Program-made: the position numbers and the translations under genes
DNA from: an uncultured bacterium
Lineage (GTDB): Bacteria > Cyanobacteriota > Vampirovibrionia > Gastranaerophilales > Gastranaerophilaceae
Direction of reading: 5' to 3'
NCBI GenBank assembly: GCA_948433295.1
Contig: CAOJDT010000006.1
Location: 1-48,057 of the forward strand
DNA: 48,057 nt
Shown here: one piece after another, positions 35,401 to 45,330 of the stretch
Position numbering within the stretch: position 1 is the first letter of the stretch
Layout: each line of letters starts with the position of its first letter
The notes under the pieces: generated by a model
The model's input: only the letters and a program-made list of their open reading frames with translations
The model's database searches: none
What the model was told of the DNA's origin: nothing

Positions 35401-38400
35401 TATAGCTTTTGATGCCAAAGAAAATAATATTAGTCTTCGCGAAATATATGTTTTAAATAAATATCTCGGTACTGATATTCCAAACGGAATTGCTGAAGAT
35501 AAAAAAGTTTTTATTGATAGTGCATATTTGTCATTAAAAAATAAAATTTATACTAACTTTTTGGCTCAAACAACAATAGGCAATGCGTTTGAAATAAACT
35601 ATGATTACAAAACCGATTCGCTTTTATACAATGATAATACGTATGAAAATTTAATCGCAAATCTTCCTAATCAGAAAAACTTTTATGCTTCTTATATTAT
35701 TGCAAAAGTCTTAAATGAAGCAGAATGTCTTGATGGAAATAAACTTGCTTATACAATATCAGAAAAAGGTTATGGGGCTTCTTTGATATCCTATTTAAAC
35801 AGTGGCTTGCAAATTCTGGAAAGCGGGGAGTTTGAAATCCTAAATCCTAATACCCCTATGTATGTTATTGGAACTTCCGGTAATGATACTATTATCGGTA
35901 CAGATAATGCTGATATTATTTATGGTATGGATGGGGATGATATAATTAACGGCGGTGCCGGAGATGATTATCTAAGTGGCGGAGCCGGTAATGACTTATT
36001 AATAGGTGGAGATGGAAACGATACTCTGGACGGAGGCGAAGGTGATGATGAGCTGCAAGGAGGCTACGGTGATGATATCTATATTTATGACGGAAACGGT
36101 AAAGATACTATTATAGATGAACGATGGGTTAAAATTGCACGACAGGAATGGTATCAGAGTGGTTATTGGATTTTTAAGAAATGGAAAAGTCGTTGGGTTT
36201 ATCAGGATAAACTTGTTGATGCAGGTAATGATACAATAATTTTTGGTGAAAATGTAAAAGAAAAAGATATCTCAATTAATAGAATCGGTAATGATTTAAT
36301 CTTAAGTCTGAAAAATTCGGATGACAAATTAACGATAAAAAATTGGTACAGTTCTACAGAACAACGGGTTGAAAAATTCGTTTTTGCTGATGGGCTTATT
36401 ATAAATTCAGACCAAATTATTAATATGATAACAGATACACCTTCTGACGATAATTTAATTGCAAACGATAATCCTAATTTTATTGTGAGTTCAACAGGTG
36501 ATGATACAATATATTCTAAAAAAGGAGATGATGTAATTGTCAACTTTGAAGGTAATACAACATATCTTTTTAATAAAGGTGATGGTAATGACGTCATAAT
36601 GGATTACGCAGGGCAAGATAAAATTCAATTTGGTTCCGGGATTGCTACTAATGATGTTAAATTTGTTAGAAATAATAAAGATTTAATAATAAGCGTTAAT
36701 GATATGAATGATTCATTAACAATATTAAATTGGTTTGAAAATGATTTATATAAAATAGAAGAAATTAAATTTGCAGACGGAACATTAATTTCCAGTTCTG
36801 ATATATTGGATTTAATTTCTGTGAATGTAGCTACAGGTTACGATGATGTAATAATAGGTAACGATGAGGATAACTATCTGGATGGCTTATCCGGCAATGA
36901 TTACATTGAAGGAAGAGGCGGCAATGATACTATAATCGGTGGTTTAGGTAAAGATATAATGGTCGGTGGCCTCGGTGATGACAAATATTATGTCGATAAT
37001 GCAGGTGATAAAGTTGTAGAAAATGTCGGAGAAGGTACAGACACAATCTATTCTTCTGTAACATATTCGTTACCTGATAATGTTGAAAATATAACATTAA
37101 TAGGTTCAGGCAATATTAATGCTGAGGGTAATAATTTAAATAATATAATTACAGGAAATGACGGTAATAATATTCTAAACGGAGTGGCGGGCATTAATAC
37201 TTTGCGTGGAGGAAAAGGTGATGATACTTATATAATTAATTCCAAAACTGAAATTGATACTATTGAAGAGAATGTAAATGAAGGTATAGATTCTGTTGTT
37301 TCATCTATTTCATACATGTTGCCTGACAATGTTGAGAATTTAATTTTGAATGGAGAAGACAATATAAATGGATTTGGCAATGTTCTTGATAATTATATAG
37401 AGGGTAATTCTGGCGATAACTTTTTGTTTGGTTTAGAAGGAAATGATATTTTGTATGGTAATGGCGGAAATGATACTTTAATCGGTGGCGTCGGTGACGA
37501 TATTTATATTGTTGATAAAGACACAGTAACAATTCAAGAATCAGTTAATGAAGGCAATGATACTGTTATTTCCTCAATTTCATATACTTTGGGGTCAAAT
37601 CTTGAAAATCTTACTCTCACAGGTAACGAAGATTTATCTGCAACCGGTAATGAGTTGGATAATATAATTACAGGAAATGATGGAAATAATATTATTTCCG
37701 GTTCAAAAGGCAATGATATTCTTAAAGGAGGTAAAGGCAGCGATACTTATTTGTTTAATATCGGAGACGGAGATGATACTATTATTGAAGATGATATTTC
37801 AAATGAAGCTCTTGATGTTATTAAATTTGGTGAGGGAATAACAAAAGATAATCTTATATTAAATAAATCGGGTTATGATTTGATTATAACTTTTAACAAT
37901 TCTTCAGATAAAATAACTGTTAAAAATTCAAATCTTAATTATGGAGCAAGAATTGAACGTTTTGAATTTTCAGATGGAAGCTTTATCGATGCAAAACAAT
38001 TATATGTCAGAAATTCAGAAAGAAATTTGAATAATTTATATTCTGATGTAAATTATTTGAATATAAATTCAAAGTCAAGTGCTATTGATAGAGAATATGA
38101 TGATGATGGAAATCTTGTTATGGAAAGGATATATAATGAAAATGGTTATGTGTCCAAAGAAACATACTACTATGCAAAATTAAAAAGACCTCAGACAGTC
38201 AAAAATTATAATGATATAGGTCAAATTATTGATGAAACAAACTACGATAATTTTAATGAAATAACCGATAAAAAAGAATATGTTTATAATTCCTATGGTC
38301 AATTGTCAGAAGAAAAAGCATATATTGGTTCAACAGCTATTGATACAACAACAAGATATTCATATAACGATAAAGGTCTTCTTGTTCAATCGGTTGTGTA

Positions 38401-40384
38401 TAAAAGAGCCACGACTTCTGTAAAATCTACTGTAAATTATACTTACGATTCCCAAGAACGCTTGATAGATAAAGAAATTTATAACAGTGTAGGTAATTTA
38501 GAAGAAAAAATTTCGTATACATATAATAATGCAGGTTTTCTTACCAACAAACATACTTTGGGAGGATATAATAAATTTATAGGTGTTAATACTGATGGAA
38601 CAAAGAAAACAGAATGGACAATGAAAACTAATGAGGATATCACATATACTTATAATGCAGATAATCAATTATTAAAAGAGATTTTTATAGAGGATTGTTA
38701 TGAAGTTATCACAGAGACTCGTTATGGAAAAGAATATACTTATAATAAATATGATACTCGTGTTGCGAAAGAAGTGAATTATACTTATGATTCAAATGGT
38801 AATCTTAAAAATAAAAATACGACAGTAGGATATCATAGAGAAGTTCCTCAATTTAACGAAGTTATATATAAATGGGATTACCGACCTTCTGAAGAAATTT
38901 TATATGAATACGATAATCAGGGACGTTTGCTGAAAGAAACAGTAAATGGCGATTATGTGACATACGAAGAATCAACAAGAGTTACATATAAAGTTTGGCA
39001 TATGAGGAAAAATGCTGAAACCACATATACATATAATGATATGGGTAATATAATTAATATTAAACGCATAAGAGGTTACAATAAAGGTGTTCCTACTGTT
39101 GATAAATTAGATTCTGAATGGGCATATATTACCGAGGAAGAGCATACATATACTTATAATGAAAACGGTCAGGTTGTTTGTGATTCATTAATAGAAGATT
39201 ATGTGAAAACTATATCGAAAAAAGTGGGAACCAAAACCTATACATATCCTGAATGGTTTTCAGCAAAAACTACAGAGACTCATTATGTTTATGATAAATA
39301 TTGCAGAGTCATTGAAGTGAATACTTATAAAACAGATTCTTATGATAATTGGTCTCCATATTTATATGAAACAGTTCATCATACCTATGATGACGGAGGC
39401 AGAATCATTTTGACCGAATATTCAAGAAATAATAAACTTATTGAAGTTTTGAAATATGACTATACATTTGATGATAATAATCTTCTTATTAAACAAAGAA
39501 TTTCAAAAGCTATAATCTCAAATAATTCTATCAGTGGATATAAAATAATTGATGAAATTGAAATGAATTCTTATTACAATAATTTGAACGGAAATTCTGA
39601 ATCTGATACCATTACCGGCGGAGATCAAAATGATAATATTAATGGTAATGCAGGGAATGATTTTCTCTACGGAAACAAGGGAAATGATATCTTAAACGGC
39701 GGTGAAGGTGCTGATTTAATGGTAGGTGGTATTGGTGATGATACATACTTTGTTGATAATATATATGACAAAATTGTAGAATATGAAAATGAGGGTATAG
39801 ATACAGTTAAATCAACTTTAAATTATACTTTATCTAAAAATTTAGAAAACCTTGTATTGTTAACAGAAACTAACTTAAATGGTACAGGTAATTCTGCCGA
39901 TAATCAACTTTGTGGTAATAATGGCAATAATATTTTATCAGGTTTAGGCGGAAATGATGTCTTAATCGGAAATAAAGGTAATGATACTTTATACGGCGGT
40001 GAGGGCAGTGATACTTACGTGTTTGCAGATGGCGACGGAAATGATTTAATCTATGATATATCAGGCAATAATGATACAATTATATTTGACTCTTCAGTAA
40101 ATCGAGATAATATCGCATTTTTTAAAGATGGAAATGACTTAATTATAGATTATGGAAGTAATTCAGGTCAAAGTATTATCACAATATCAAATCAATATAG
40201 TTCGGAAAATGTAATAGAAAGAATTCGATTAAGCGACGGACATTATATTTCAAATGAAGATGTTAATAAAATAATTCAAAATATGATATCTTATGCTGCA
40301 AATAATGATATTGAGTTTACCGGTATCGAAAGTGTTAAAAATAACGATGATTTAATGAATTTAATTGCTTCATCGTGGCATTAA
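32408..40384 (+). CDS. Giant lipase-RTX-EF-hand-YD-repeat protein, type I secretion substrate
   Basis: 2658 residues; GGAG lies upstream of the ATG. Domains in order: Lipase_3 hydrolase (1-275; [37 protein letters not shown] give Ser, Asp and His); RTX block 1 (about 294-345) within the segment shared with the 607-residue protein (276-565); a Gly-rich hydrophobic stretch (about 577-650); an FrpC-like calcium region with four DxDxDG-type loops ([36 protein letters not shown]; about 762-875); RTX blocks (about 1154-1240 and 1478-1850) with HCBP-related strands; 14 or so YD/RHS-like repeats (about 1890-2385); and a last RTX block and C-terminal signal (about 2394-2658). The T1SS operon lies just downstream, convergent. 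Confidence 0.9.
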   Translation: MFKDELYLNLSEHVYSDTFMIVEDYNQIIVSGMTNENGYYKQGNFACASYKNENENKIIIAFRGTDSFGDILGPDFAILAESVPKRDFQYAEKFYLKLKELYPGVQIEFTGHSLGGAIAQLMGAKYGHKTVTFNAPGMLNCLDDIGCASSLKYNNIINYSVLNDYVGNFRAHVGDTYYIPPIPISDKPLYDTHNGIFSFTEATHGEVFSKLPDFTTNHALALWYYDINNPLHSVNYPELETYLQQAVTLVERHLGNYGKLVNSLSFFSLSKGYLIGANTGCELTGRNTDDKIWGNQGNDILFGNGGNDELYGGIGDDILVGGTGNDYFNGGSGYDTYKFFTGDGKDVLDEVEQSIVSVKGITYKTKQGQLIVNNQKLTGGNRDYATGALESNEEGVTYEWNGYNDSNLVIKYGINDQITIRHFKNGDLDIYFDTSIVKDKSSIKDYLKKDKQGVLDLLNRDDKTVKVPHLQYEDTSTGKLYDVINCETTDKIIKAYGKNFANGILDEAGNYILVEAGQKLSLTQTPLDYSKLVEDYRGVINGEEIEQTDLAIQNPINLPKSSAEGSPTLQDVYYQYTTKPSGGGLFLSGLFTLVQIAACVVTQQYWGAAMVALKTGIAGDKVSKISSIIDLVGSVGSSVAGSNNLKGILSGVFKGSGSITGGASNIIVPEADSILKGSVSKSNWWDSLRENENLKALANFRFTNLLVNASPEVVSGNTSYYNINTYTGSVSAPYEVYISNVDNPDISTPTTPVNPLTGKIDRGCPLVLDLDNDGVETLNIDETDIYFNTQNSNFSTKVGWIKKDDALLAVDLNNDGKITSQAELFGTETQSGFAILKNYDSNNDGIINASDTNFSKLRIWQDLNENGITDEGELKTLAQAGISSISLDALKINEEQNSNTITSMSTFTKTDGSVMHIYNVNLAYNKIYTKYNGEYNLSADVLDMPWLRGFGQVGDLQLVMSENEDLKQFVKTLTKIDDAKNLYDKMDEFIAKWMGCEDIAFDAKENNISLREIYVLNKYLGTDIPNGIAEDKKVFIDSAYLSLKNKIYTNFLAQTTIGNAFEINYDYKTDSLLYNDNTYENLIANLPNQKNFYASYIIAKVLNEAECLDGNKLAYTISEKGYGASLISYLNSGLQILESGEFEILNPNTPMYVIGTSGNDTIIGTDNADIIYGMDGDDIINGGAGDDYLSGGAGNDLLIGGDGNDTLDGGEGDDELQGGYGDDIYIYDGNGKDTIIDERWVKIARQEWYQSGYWIFKKWKSRWVYQDKLVDAGNDTIIFGENVKEKDISINRIGNDLILSLKNSDDKLTIKNWYSSTEQRVEKFVFADGLIINSDQIINMITDTPSDDNLIANDNPNFIVSSTGDDTIYSKKGDDVIVNFEGNTTYLFNKGDGNDVIMDYAGQDKIQFGSGIATNDVKFVRNNKDLIISVNDMNDSLTILNWFENDLYKIEEIKFADGTLISSSDILDLISVNVATGYDDVIIGNDEDNYLDGLSGNDYIEGRGGNDTIIGGLGKDIMVGGLGDDKYYVDNAGDKVVENVGEGTDTIYSSVTYSLPDNVENITLIGSGNINAEGNNLNNIITGNDGNNILNGVAGINTLRGGKGDDTYIINSKTEIDTIEENVNEGIDSVVSSISYMLPDNVENLILNGEDNINGFGNVLDNYIEGNSGDNFLFGLEGNDILYGNGGNDTLIGGVGDDIYIVDKDTVTIQESVNEGNDTVISSISYTLGSNLENLTLTGNEDLSATGNELDNIITGNDGNNIISGSKGNDILKGGKGSDTYLFNIGDGDDTIIEDDISNEALDVIKFGEGITKDNLILNKSGYDLIITFNNSSDKITVKNSNLNYGARIERFEFSDGSFIDAKQLYVRNSERNLNNLYSDVNYLNINSKSSAIDREYDDDGNLVMERIYNENGYVSKETYYYAKLKRPQTVKNYNDIGQIIDETNYDNFNEITDKKEYVYNSYGQLSEEKAYIGSTAIDTTTRYSYNDKGLLVQSVVYKRATTSVKSTVNYTYDSQERLIDKEIYNSVGNLEEKISYTYNNAGFLTNKHTLGGYNKFIGVNTDGTKKTEWTMKTNEDITYTYNADNQLLKEIFIEDCYEVITETRYGKEYTYNKYDTRVAKEVNYTYDSNGNLKNKNTTVGYHREVPQFNEVIYKWDYRPSEEILYEYDNQGRLLKETVNGDYVTYEESTRVTYKVWHMRKNAETTYTYNDMGNIINIKRIRGYNKGVPTVDKLDSEWAYITEEEHTYTYNENGQVVCDSLIEDYVKTISKKVGTKTYTYPEWFSAKTTETHYVYDKYCRVIEVNTYKTDSYDNWSPYLYETVHHTYDDGGRIILTEYSRNNKLIEVLKYDYTFDDNNLLIKQRISKAIISNNSISGYKIIDEIEMNSYYNNLNGNSESDTITGGDQNDNINGNAGNDFLYGNKGNDILNGGEGADLMVGGIGDDTYFVDNIYDKIVEYENEGIDTVKSTLNYTLSKNLENLVLLTETNLNGTGNSADNQLCGNNGNNILSGLGGNDVLIGNKGNDTLYGGEGSDTYVFADGDGNDLIYDISGNNDTIIFDSSVNRDNIAFFKDGNDLIIDYGSNSGQSIITISNQYSSENVIERIRLSDGHYISNEDVNKIIQNMISYAANNDIEFTGIESVKNNDDLMNLIASSWH
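33233..34104 (+). repeat. 872-bp identical direct repeat, copy 2
   Basis: Inside the giant lipase gene, codons 276-565. No difference from 30959-31830 was seen, and even minus-strand shadow frames recur at the same 2274-bp offset. Recombination between the copies would delete or fuse module 4 with module 3. Confidence 0.9.
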
Positions 40385-40388
40385 TAAT

Positions 40389-41696
40389 TTATTTTATTGA
40401 TATAGCTTCCGACCAATATTTGATTATAGGATATATGAAAAATTCTATAATTCTTCTTTTGCCTACTTTGATTTCAGCTGACAGGCTCATTCCTGATGAG
40501 ATTTTTTGTTCGCTGCCATCTATATCAAGTGAGGTTGTTAGCGGAGTGATTAATACTTCATAAATTAAACCTAAATCTTTATCCTCAATACTGTCTTTAG
40601 GTATTTTAGTTACAATTCCTTCTATCATGCCATATTTTTGAAAATCAAAAGTATCAATTTTAATCTGAACGGGCATTCCTTGCTTCACAAATCCTATATC
40701 CTTGTTTAAAACATTAACTTTGAGAGTCAATGGTGTATTAATTGGAACAATTGAAAGGATTTCTTTTGCCGGTGTTACGACACCTCCTATAGTATGAACC
40801 AAGAGTGTATTTATATAACCGTCAACAGGCGCCGTTATTGATTGCTTTTGTTTTTTAAATTTGAGTTTGTCAATATCTGAAATCATTGAAACTTCTCTTT
40901 TTTCATTTTCGCTTAATTGAGATAAATTTTGAGTTTTAAAGTTTGAAATCAGGTAATTTTTTTCTTGTAAGATTTGTTGTTTTTTGAAGCTAAGTTCATT
41001 CAGTTTTTGTTTTAATGTAGAAATATTTGTACTAAATGTAAAATTTTCAGACCGAACCTTTTCGAATTCTGAATAAGCAATAATATCAATAACATTATAC
41101 ATTCGTTGTTCTTTTTCTTTGCCTGTTTTAAGTAAATGTTCGTAATTTTTTATTTCAGAATTTGTAGAGTTTAATTGTGCATTAATTTGTTCTATTTCCA
41201 TATCTTTTGCTGATAATTGATTTTTTAAATCATTTAAAGACGATTCATATAATTTTTGTTGAGTTATTGCTTCTGGATTATTGTATTGTTTATTATCTGC
41301 TACAGAATTTAATCTTTCGTTTTCAGTTTTAATATATTGTAAATTCTTTTGTAACGCTTCAATTTCAGGTGTTGTTTCAGAAGAATCTATTTCAATAAGA
41401 ATCTGTCCTTTTCTGACAAAATCGCCTTCTTTTACCAGAATGTTTTCAATGACTCCTGTATCAAGCGGCTGAAGAATTTTAATTTCTCCATCTGGAATAA
41501 CTTTACCACGTGCGGATACAACTATGTCGGCTTTGCCAAAATACAGCCATAATATTGTAAATGAAATTAGTAAGACAATAATCCAGAACATCGTTCTACC
41601 TAACGGGTTAAGAGGTGTGTTTTCAATTTCTGCCAATAAAGGTAAGAATTCACTACTGTCATCACCTTTTTGTAATAAGCTTTTTAATATATTCAT
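40389..41696 (-). CDS. Type I secretion membrane fusion protein (HlyD family)
   Basis: 435 residues. A short cytoplasmic N-terminus and one transmembrane helix (about 35-52, FWIIVLLISFTILWLYFG) precede a beta-barrel/lipoyl half (GKVIPDGEIKILQPLDTGVI, VKEGDFVRKGQILIEIDS), then a long coiled-coil hairpin (about 125-270) and the second lipoyl/beta-barrel half with SITAPVDGYI. It would link the inner-membrane ABC exporter to the TolC-like channel. Its start overlaps the end of the ABC gene by 4 nt. Its stop lies 4 nt from that of the giant substrate, so the genes converge. Confidence 0.93.
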   Translation of the reverse strand: MNILKSLLQKGDDSSEFLPLLAEIENTPLNPLGRTMFWIIVLLISFTILWLYFGKADIVVSARGKVIPDGEIKILQPLDTGVIENILVKEGDFVRKGQILIEIDSSETTPEIEALQKNLQYIKTENERLNSVADNKQYNNPEAITQQKLYESSLNDLKNQLSAKDMEIEQINAQLNSTNSEIKNYEHLLKTGKEKEQRMYNVIDIIAYSEFEKVRSENFTFSTNISTLKQKLNELSFKKQQILQEKNYLISNFKTQNLSQLSENEKREVSMISDIDKLKFKKQKQSITAPVDGYINTLLVHTIGGVVTPAKEILSIVPINTPLTLKVNVLNKDIGFVKQGMPVQIKIDTFDFQKYGMIEGIVTKIPKDSIEDKDLGLIYEVLITPLTTSLDIDGSEQKISSGMSLSAEIKVGKRRIIEFFIYPIIKYWSEAISIK

Positions 41697-43798
41697 TTTA
41701 AAATTCCTTGTTGAGTATATAAGTTATAATAAAAACTTTTTCCATCCATTAATTCCTGATGAGTTCCGGATTCTATAATTTCACCTTTATCCAGAACAAT
41801 AATCAAATCACAATTTTTTACGGTAGAAAGTCTATGTGCAATTATAAACATAGTTCTTCCGAGTTTAATTTTATCAAGATTTTCCATTATTACTCTTTCG
41901 GATTCATAATCTAATGCAGAAGTTGCTTCGTCAAATATAATTATTTTTGGATTTGTTATAAGAGCTCTTGCAATTGCAATCCGTTGTCGTTGACCGCCTG
42001 AAAGAGTAGAACCCCGTTCTCCTACAATAGTATCATATCCTTGTGACATTTCTGAAATAAATGAGTGAGCGCCTGACATTTGTGATGCCTGGATAATTGT
42101 TTCAATAGAGGAATCCGGGCGAGGCATTGAAATGTTTTCTCTTATAGTTCCTGAAAAAAGGTAGTTTTCTTGAAGTACAACTCCTATATTGTTTCTTAAC
42201 CAAATAGGATTCAATTGTCTTATATCTATATCATCAATATATATTGTTCCTTCAAACGGAATATATAATTTTTGGATTAGTTTTGTAATTGTACTCTTAC
42301 CTGAGCCGCTTCTTCCTACTATCCCAATACTTTGACCTGCTTTTATATTCAAATTAATTTGTTTTAATACTAATGGTAAATTAGATTGATATTTGAATGA
42401 TAGATTTTCAAACCTGATATCACCACGAATTTTCGGTAAAGTGATGGCTTTATCGGAAGTTATTTCTACAGGACTGTTTAAAATATCTCCCAATCTGTCA
42501 ATTCCGAGTAATACTTGTTGAAATTCGTTCCACAAATTTACAAGACGCATTACAGGACCGGTAAATTGATTTGCAAACATTTGAAAAGCTATAAGTTGAC
42601 CAATGGTTAACTGATTCTTTATAACTAAAGTTACACCTATCCATAATATTGAAATGGTCATACTTTTTTGAAAAAGATTTGATAATGAACCTGCAATGTT
42701 ACGGATAATTGAAAGGTTAAAGCCTGATTTTACGTAATTACCGAGGTAATCGTTCCATTTCTTTTGCATAAATCCTTCAATAGAAAGTGACTTTACTGTT
42801 TGAATGCCGGTTACTGATTCTACAAGGTACGAATTAGATTGAGCGCCCATTTGAAATTTTTTCTCAAGTCTGCATCGTAATTCAGGTGTAAGGATTATAT
42901 ATAGTGTTCCGATTAAAAACACCGCAAACAAAACTGTAAAAGTTAAAATTCTGCTATATATAAACATTACTGTTAAAAATACTGTTGAAAATATAAGGTC
43001 TATTATGACTGAAACCGATTTATTTGTAATAAAGTCTCTAATTTGATCTAATTCTCTTATTCTTGAAATAATATTACCAACTTTTCTTGATTCAAAATAA
43101 ACAAACGGTAAATGAAACAAATGATTAAATATTTTTGCGCCTAATTTAGCATCAATTTTATTTGCGGTATGTATAAAAATATAGTTTCTTGTTATATTGA
43201 GTACAAATTCAAATAGTGAAACCGCAATAAAAGCAATTCCTAAAACATTTAATGTTGACAGGCTTCGATGTACTATTACTTTATCAAGGATGACCTGTGT
43301 AAAAAGCGGAGTAACTAATCCGAACAATTGAACGATAAATGAGCCTAGCATTACTTCTGCAATAATGCTTTTGTATTTTAATATTTCATTATAAAACCAT
43401 TTAAAACCAAATTTTATTTGTTCATTAAAAAGTTTGTGTGAAAGAAAAATGATTTCATTACTGCTTAATTGTTTGAATTCGTCAAAAGTAACTTCTCTAG
43501 GATTTTGTTCTGATGGAATGAATATTAAAGCTTTTTTTGATTCAAAATTTACTTTTAAAATTATGCCATAAGAACGATTTTTTAAAATAAATATTGCCGG
43601 AAATGGGTATTTGTTAGTATCATCCAAATTAATATTTTTAATTTTAGCTTTAAAGTGTTCTTTTTTTAATATATACAAAAGCTCTTCTTTTGAAATTTCC
43701 TTGTTTTCTATTCCGTTTTCTCTAATGATTGCACGTAAATCTGTATTTATTCCGTTGAGTTTTGCAATAACTTCAAATACTATCAAGCCTGTTTGCAT
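41693..43798 (-). CDS. Type I secretion ABC transporter (HlyB/LapB type)
   Basis: 701 residues. An N-terminal C39-like domain (1-125) lacks the catalytic Cys and His, so it is a non-cleaving, substrate-docking domain as in HlyB. A six-helix membrane domain follows (about 150-430). The ATPase carries Walker A GRSGSGKST (about 493), a Q-loop, signature TLSGGQRQR (about 597), Walker B IIIFDEATSALD (about 619) and the His switch IAHRLS (about 651). The absence of a protease matches RTX substrates with an uncleaved C-terminal signal. The start overlaps the stop of the tolC-like gene by one base. Confidence 0.94.
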   Translation of the reverse strand: MQTGLIVFEVIAKLNGINTDLRAIIRENGIENKEISKEELLYILKKEHFKAKIKNINLDDTNKYPFPAIFILKNRSYGIILKVNFESKKALIFIPSEQNPREVTFDEFKQLSSNEIIFLSHKLFNEQIKFGFKWFYNEILKYKSIIAEVMLGSFIVQLFGLVTPLFTQVILDKVIVHRSLSTLNVLGIAFIAVSLFEFVLNITRNYIFIHTANKIDAKLGAKIFNHLFHLPFVYFESRKVGNIISRIRELDQIRDFITNKSVSVIIDLIFSTVFLTVMFIYSRILTFTVLFAVFLIGTLYIILTPELRCRLEKKFQMGAQSNSYLVESVTGIQTVKSLSIEGFMQKKWNDYLGNYVKSGFNLSIIRNIAGSLSNLFQKSMTISILWIGVTLVIKNQLTIGQLIAFQMFANQFTGPVMRLVNLWNEFQQVLLGIDRLGDILNSPVEITSDKAITLPKIRGDIRFENLSFKYQSNLPLVLKQINLNIKAGQSIGIVGRSGSGKSTITKLIQKLYIPFEGTIYIDDIDIRQLNPIWLRNNIGVVLQENYLFSGTIRENISMPRPDSSIETIIQASQMSGAHSFISEMSQGYDTIVGERGSTLSGGQRQRIAIARALITNPKIIIFDEATSALDYESERVIMENLDKIKLGRTMFIIAHRLSTVKNCDLIIVLDKGEIIESGTHQELMDGKSFYYNLYTQQGILK

Positions 43799-45156
43799 TA
43801 TATATCTGCTCCTGCAATAATTTTAAGTTCCTCAATTTTTGAATTTAAATTTATAATATTTTGTTCGATTTCAAATTCCTGATTTAGAAGTTCTGCTTTA
43901 ACATTAAGAAGCTCATTTTGTTCAATAAGTTTATTGGCAGATAATCTTTCAGTGGCTTTTAATTTATCTTTTACTGCGGATAACAATTTGTTGTTGTTTT
44001 CAAGTTCTTGATTGTATGTATTAAAAGATTGAAAGCTTTTTTTATATTGTAAATTTAATTCTGACAATTTTTTTTGTTTTTCATATTCTAATCGTTTAAT
44101 TTCAAGATTTGTTTTTTCGCGATTTGCTTTATTTTTAAAGCCGTCAAAAAATACATAAGTACTTGATATTCCGATTATTAAACTCCGTTGTTCAATATCT
44201 TTTACGGAATTGTAATAATTGTTCGGATTTTGTCCGTATAGCGAGTATCCTGTGTAAAAACGAAAAGAAGGTAATAATTGTCTTTTTAATATACTTAATT
44301 CGGATTTCTTTTTTTCTATTTCTAAATCATAAAAATTTGCTTCCGGAGTATATTCGGCATTAAAGTCTGTAATCAAGTTATCAATATTGATTTCTGAATT
44401 AAGTATTATAAAATCTGACTCTGGATTAAGATATGTTGAATTTGATATTTGTGTGATGTTTAAATCAGAAATATCGTAATCCTTTGATGTGTAATATGAC
44501 AAATCTTGCAATGTGTTTTTTAGTTCTAATTTTGCTTTTTCGATTTCATTTTGCGTTTTCGCTATTTTAACAGCTTCATCCATAATAGATAATTTATTGT
44601 TAATACCTGCAATAAACATTTTTTCTTTATTATTGAACATTTTTTCATATATGTTTAATATTTGTTTTTTGGTAATAATTTCATTATTAAAATTTTCGCT
44701 TTTGGAATATAAATCTAAAATTTTTAACTTTAAATCTTTCAGCTGTATTTCATAAGATAATTTTTTTTGTTCAAGTTCTTTTTTTGCAATATTTATTTTT
44801 TTATTTGTAACTCCAAAGTCAAATAAATTGTAAGATAATGTCAGATACAACATATCACGGTATTGTGTATAGGGTGTAATCATCGTATTTCCTGCATAAG
44901 CAAACGACCCGCGCTTATCATTTAAATCTTTGTTGTATTCTGAATTGAACTGCAGATTTAAAGTAGGATATAAATCTGATTGAGCTGCTTTCAATTGTGC
45001 TTTACTAATATCTATATCAATTTCGGATAATTTTAAATCAAAAGAATTTACGACTGCCTGATTTAACACCTCTCCATATCGGAGTGTTGAAGCTTGTGAA
45101 CAGTTATAGCTTGTATATAGCAAGCATATTAATATTATAAAAATTGTTTTTTTCAT
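43798..45156 (-). CDS. TolC-family outer-membrane efflux channel
   Basis: 452 residues with a signal peptide (MKKTIFIILICLLYTSYN to about CSQAS). The mature part has the internal duplication typical of TolC: two long helical pairs (about 110-230 and 335-450) flanking beta segments such as YPTLNLQFNSEYN and LPSFRFYTGYSLYG. It is the first gene of the operon tolC-like, hlyB-like, hlyD-like and completes a dedicated type I secretion system. A TATTAT is 7 nt before the ATG, so the transcript may be almost leaderless. Confidence 0.9.
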   Translation of the reverse strand: MKKTIFIILICLLYTSYNCSQASTLRYGEVLNQAVVNSFDLKLSEIDIDISKAQLKAAQSDLYPTLNLQFNSEYNKDLNDKRGSFAYAGNTMITPYTQYRDMLYLTLSYNLFDFGVTNKKINIAKKELEQKKLSYEIQLKDLKLKILDLYSKSENFNNEIITKKQILNIYEKMFNNKEKMFIAGINNKLSIMDEAVKIAKTQNEIEKAKLELKNTLQDLSYYTSKDYDISDLNITQISNSTYLNPESDFIILNSEINIDNLITDFNAEYTPEANFYDLEIEKKKSELSILKRQLLPSFRFYTGYSLYGQNPNNYYNSVKDIEQRSLIIGISSTYVFFDGFKNKANREKTNLEIKRLEYEKQKKLSELNLQYKKSFQSFNTYNQELENNNKLLSAVKDKLKATERLSANKLIEQNELLNVKAELLNQEFEIEQNIINLNSKIEELKIIAGADI

Positions 45157-45200
45157 ACTTCAGATAATATTACTATTACACTACATAAAGAAAATTTTAC

Positions 45201-45222
45201 TATTAGCCATTTGTCTATATTT
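45201..45222 (-). repeat. Leader-repeat motif, copy F, at the right island edge
   Basis: On the minus strand it reads AATATAGACAAATGGCTAAT, almost the same as the start of copy E. On the plus strand TAGCCATTTGTCTA differs at one position from the left-edge TAGCCATGTGTCTA. It lies between the tolC-like gene and secA. Confidence 0.6.
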
Positions 45223-45261
45223 TTTAGTTAAATTGTAATTATTATTTTTTTCTTAAGTTTC

Positions 45262-45290
45262 TTTAAAAAATTCCATGTCCATGCTAAAAT
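45262..45290 (+). promoter_or_regulatory. Promoter for secA
   Basis: TTTAAA (45262-45267), 17-nt spacer ending in TGC, and TAAAAT (45285-45290). The start point near 45297 leaves a leader with GGAGAGGA before the ATG at 45331. Confidence 0.45.
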
Positions 45291-45330
45291 TAAGTCAAGT
45301 GATACTGACTTTGGAGAGGAAAATTTTATA

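Noticed and set aside
35860-40080. Dense short repeats that could look like a CRISPR or other DNA repeat array
   Set aside because: The periodicity is in-frame nonapeptide (GGxGxDxxx) and YD-type protein repeats with synonymous drift, not identical DNA repeats with spacers.
27316-45230. Transposon or prophage as carrier of the island
   Set aside because: No transposase, integrase, phage structural gene or tRNA was found; only short edge motifs are present.
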